A stretch of 64,000 nucleotides of DNA from Planctomycetota bacterium. GTDB taxonomy: Bacteria > Planctomycetota > UBA1135 > JADKAF01. The notes beneath the pieces were generated by a model. It was not told the DNA's origin. It searched no databases and worked only from the letters and a program-made list of their open reading frames with translations. The translations under genes were made by a program, and so were the position numbers. The stretch is taken from positions 3,100,001-3,164,000 of the forward strand of contig JADKAF010000001.1 of the NCBI GenBank assembly GCA_016719295.1, read 5' to 3'. How positions within the stretch are numbered: position 1 is the stretch's first letter; each line of letters starts with the position of its first letter. Shown here one piece after another: positions 63,001 to 64,000 of the stretch.

Positions 63001-63682
63001 GGGCAGCTCCCGCCGCGACGAGGCGGCCCTTGTCGAGCTCGACCACGCGGCTCGCATAGCGCGCGGCCGCGGGATCGTGCGTCACCATCACCAAGGTCTT
63101 CTCGAACTCGCGGTTCAAGCGCTGCAAGAGCTCGAGCGTCGTCGAGGCGACCTTGCGGTCCAGGTTCCCCGTCGGCTCGTCGGCGAGGAGCAGCGTCGGA
63201 TCGGTGACGATCGCGCGCGCGATCGCGACGCGCTGCTGCTGTCCGCCGGAGAGCTGGCGCGGCAGGTGGTGCGCGCGATCGATCAAGCCGACCGCGGCGA
63301 GCGCGAGCTCGACCTTCGCGCGGCGCTGGGCCTTGGAGAGCGGGAGGAGCAGCAACGGCACCTCGACGTTCTCCCAGGCCGTGAGCACGGGGATCAGGTT
63401 GTAGCTCTGGAACACATAGCCCACGTGGCTGGTCCTCCAGCGCGCGAGCTCGCGCGAGGAGAGCGTCGCGATGTCGACCCCGCCGATCGCGACGCGGCCG
63501 CGCGTCGGCTGATCGATGCCCGCGAGCAGGTGCAGCAGCGTCGTCTTGCCGCTGCCCGAGGGCCCCATCAACGCCACGAACTCGCCGGCCTCGATGTCGA
63601 AGTCGAGCTCTTCCAGCGGCGTGACCGCCTCCGAGGTCCCGCCGTAGGTCTTCGTGACGCCGCGCAGCTCGATCAAGCTCAT
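62993..63682 (-). CDS. MacB/LolD-type ABC ATPase
   Basis: The protein has 229 residues, a normal length for LolD/MacB-like ATPases. Walker A is GPSGSGKTT, the signature LSGGQQQRVAIARA is canonical, Walker B is LLLADEPTGNLD, and the H-loop is in VMVTHDPAAA. FQSYNLIPVLTAWENVEVPL is the typical Q-loop region of this subfamily, which powers FtsX-type permeases. The start overlaps the stop of the adaptor gene by 4 nt. Confidence 0.95.
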   Translation of the reverse strand: MSLIELRGVTKTYGGTSEAVTPLEELDFDIEAGEFVALMGPSGSGKTTLLHLLAGIDQPTRGRVAIGGVDIATLSSRELARWRTSHVGYVFQSYNLIPVLTAWENVEVPLLLLPLSKAQRRAKVELALAAVGLIDRAHHLPRQLSGGQQQRVAIARAIVTDPTLLLADEPTGNLDRKVASTTLELLQRLNREFEKTLVMVTHDPAAARYASRVVELDKGRLVAAGAAHA

Positions 63683-64000
63683 CGCTCTTCCTCCACGCGG
63701 ATGCGCGTGCCCTCTTCCACCACGTCCAGCAGCACGCGCTGCGTCGCCGAGAGATCGCCGCGCACGAGCGACTGCTCGCCGCGCGTCTCCAGCACCTCCA
63801 CGGCGACGCGCCGCGCGCGCCCCGACGAAGGATCGTGCACCTGCACCGCGCCCGCGTGGATCGCGCGGCTCGAGATCAGCCAGCGCGTTTCCGCCTCGGG
63901 CGACTGCGCTTCCTCGGCCGCGGCGACGAAGCGCGCGCGGCAGAGCGTCTCGGGGCGGAGCAGCGGATCGGGATCGATCAGCGCGACCTTCACCTGCAGC
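63679..64000 (-). CDS. Periplasmic adaptor (membrane-fusion protein), C-terminal part
   Basis: At least 107 residues are visible; the 5' part lies beyond the right edge. The sequence VKVALIDPDPLLRPETLCRA followed by a barrel-like region (DLSATQRVLLDVVEEGTRIR) matches the end of HlyD/MacA-type adaptors. Its position directly before the ATPase (4-nt overlap) completes an adaptor-ATPase-permease-permease-lipoprotein export operon. Confidence 0.75.
   Translation of the reverse strand, partial: LQVKVALIDPDPLLRPETLCRARFVAAAEEAQSPEAETRWLISSRAIHAGAVQVHDPSSGRARRVAVEVLETRGEQSLVRGDLSATQRVLLDVVEEGTRIRVEEER

Overview
The window is a very GC-rich bacterial chromosome segment made almost entirely of protein-coding genes. 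No rRNA, tRNA, CRISPR array, prophage or complete insertion sequence was seen. The content points to the phylum Planctomycetota (inference). It has large secreted proteins with FG-GAP, PPC and beta-propeller repeats and C-terminal surface-type modules. It also has receptor Ser/Thr kinases with WD40 or TPR tails beside ECF-type sigma factors, and a K+-dependent-type membrane pyrophosphatase.

Layout. 1-9300: the tail of a TOPRIM-like gene, a secreted FG-GAP protein, an RlmI-like methyltransferase, and a minus-strand run (amidohydrolase, metallophosphoesterase, serine hydrolase, B12 radical SAM enzyme). 9301-17349: a giant Gly-rich Ig-like lipoprotein divergent from an anchored coiled-coil protein plus an SGNH hydrolase, then TatD, a small membrane protein and an FHA-domain protein. 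17507-20716: a four-gene operon (ABC ATPase, permease, accessory protein, DedA protein) in which every junction overlaps by 4 nt. 20902-25834: hppA, four tandem hairpin repeats, rsfS and a DUF255/thioredoxin-like protein. 25880-29182: an unknown protein and a PPC-repeat secreted protein on the minus strand. 29347-37575: two GT-C-type membrane proteins, a second B12 radical SAM enzyme, an M28 peptidase and a TIM-barrel isomerase-like protein.

37660-48981 is the regulatory core: a DUF4143 ATPase whose promoter/start lies in a near-perfect palindrome, a WD40 kinase, a sigma factor, a ThiS/MoaD-like carrier, a BNR beta-propeller protein, a second sigma factor, and a TPR kinase fused in frame to what looks like a secreted protein. 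49143-60123 holds a small membrane protein, a secreted protein with the shared C-terminal module, an alpha/beta hydrolase and M23 peptidase pair, a haem-c/TPR protein, a minus-strand glycosylation operon (methyltransferase, GT39, GT-C-like) and a zinc-ribbon rhomboid protease. 60149-64000 is a MacB/Lol-like export operon (adaptor, ATPase, two permeases, lipoprotein) that runs off the right edge.

Three patterns cross gene boundaries. Eight of the nine clear signal-peptidase-I substrates are predicted to start with Gln after cleavage. Three secreted proteins end in the same type of C-terminal module. Kinases and ECF-like sigma factors come in adjacent pairs. All functions are read from motifs by eye; no database search was possible.
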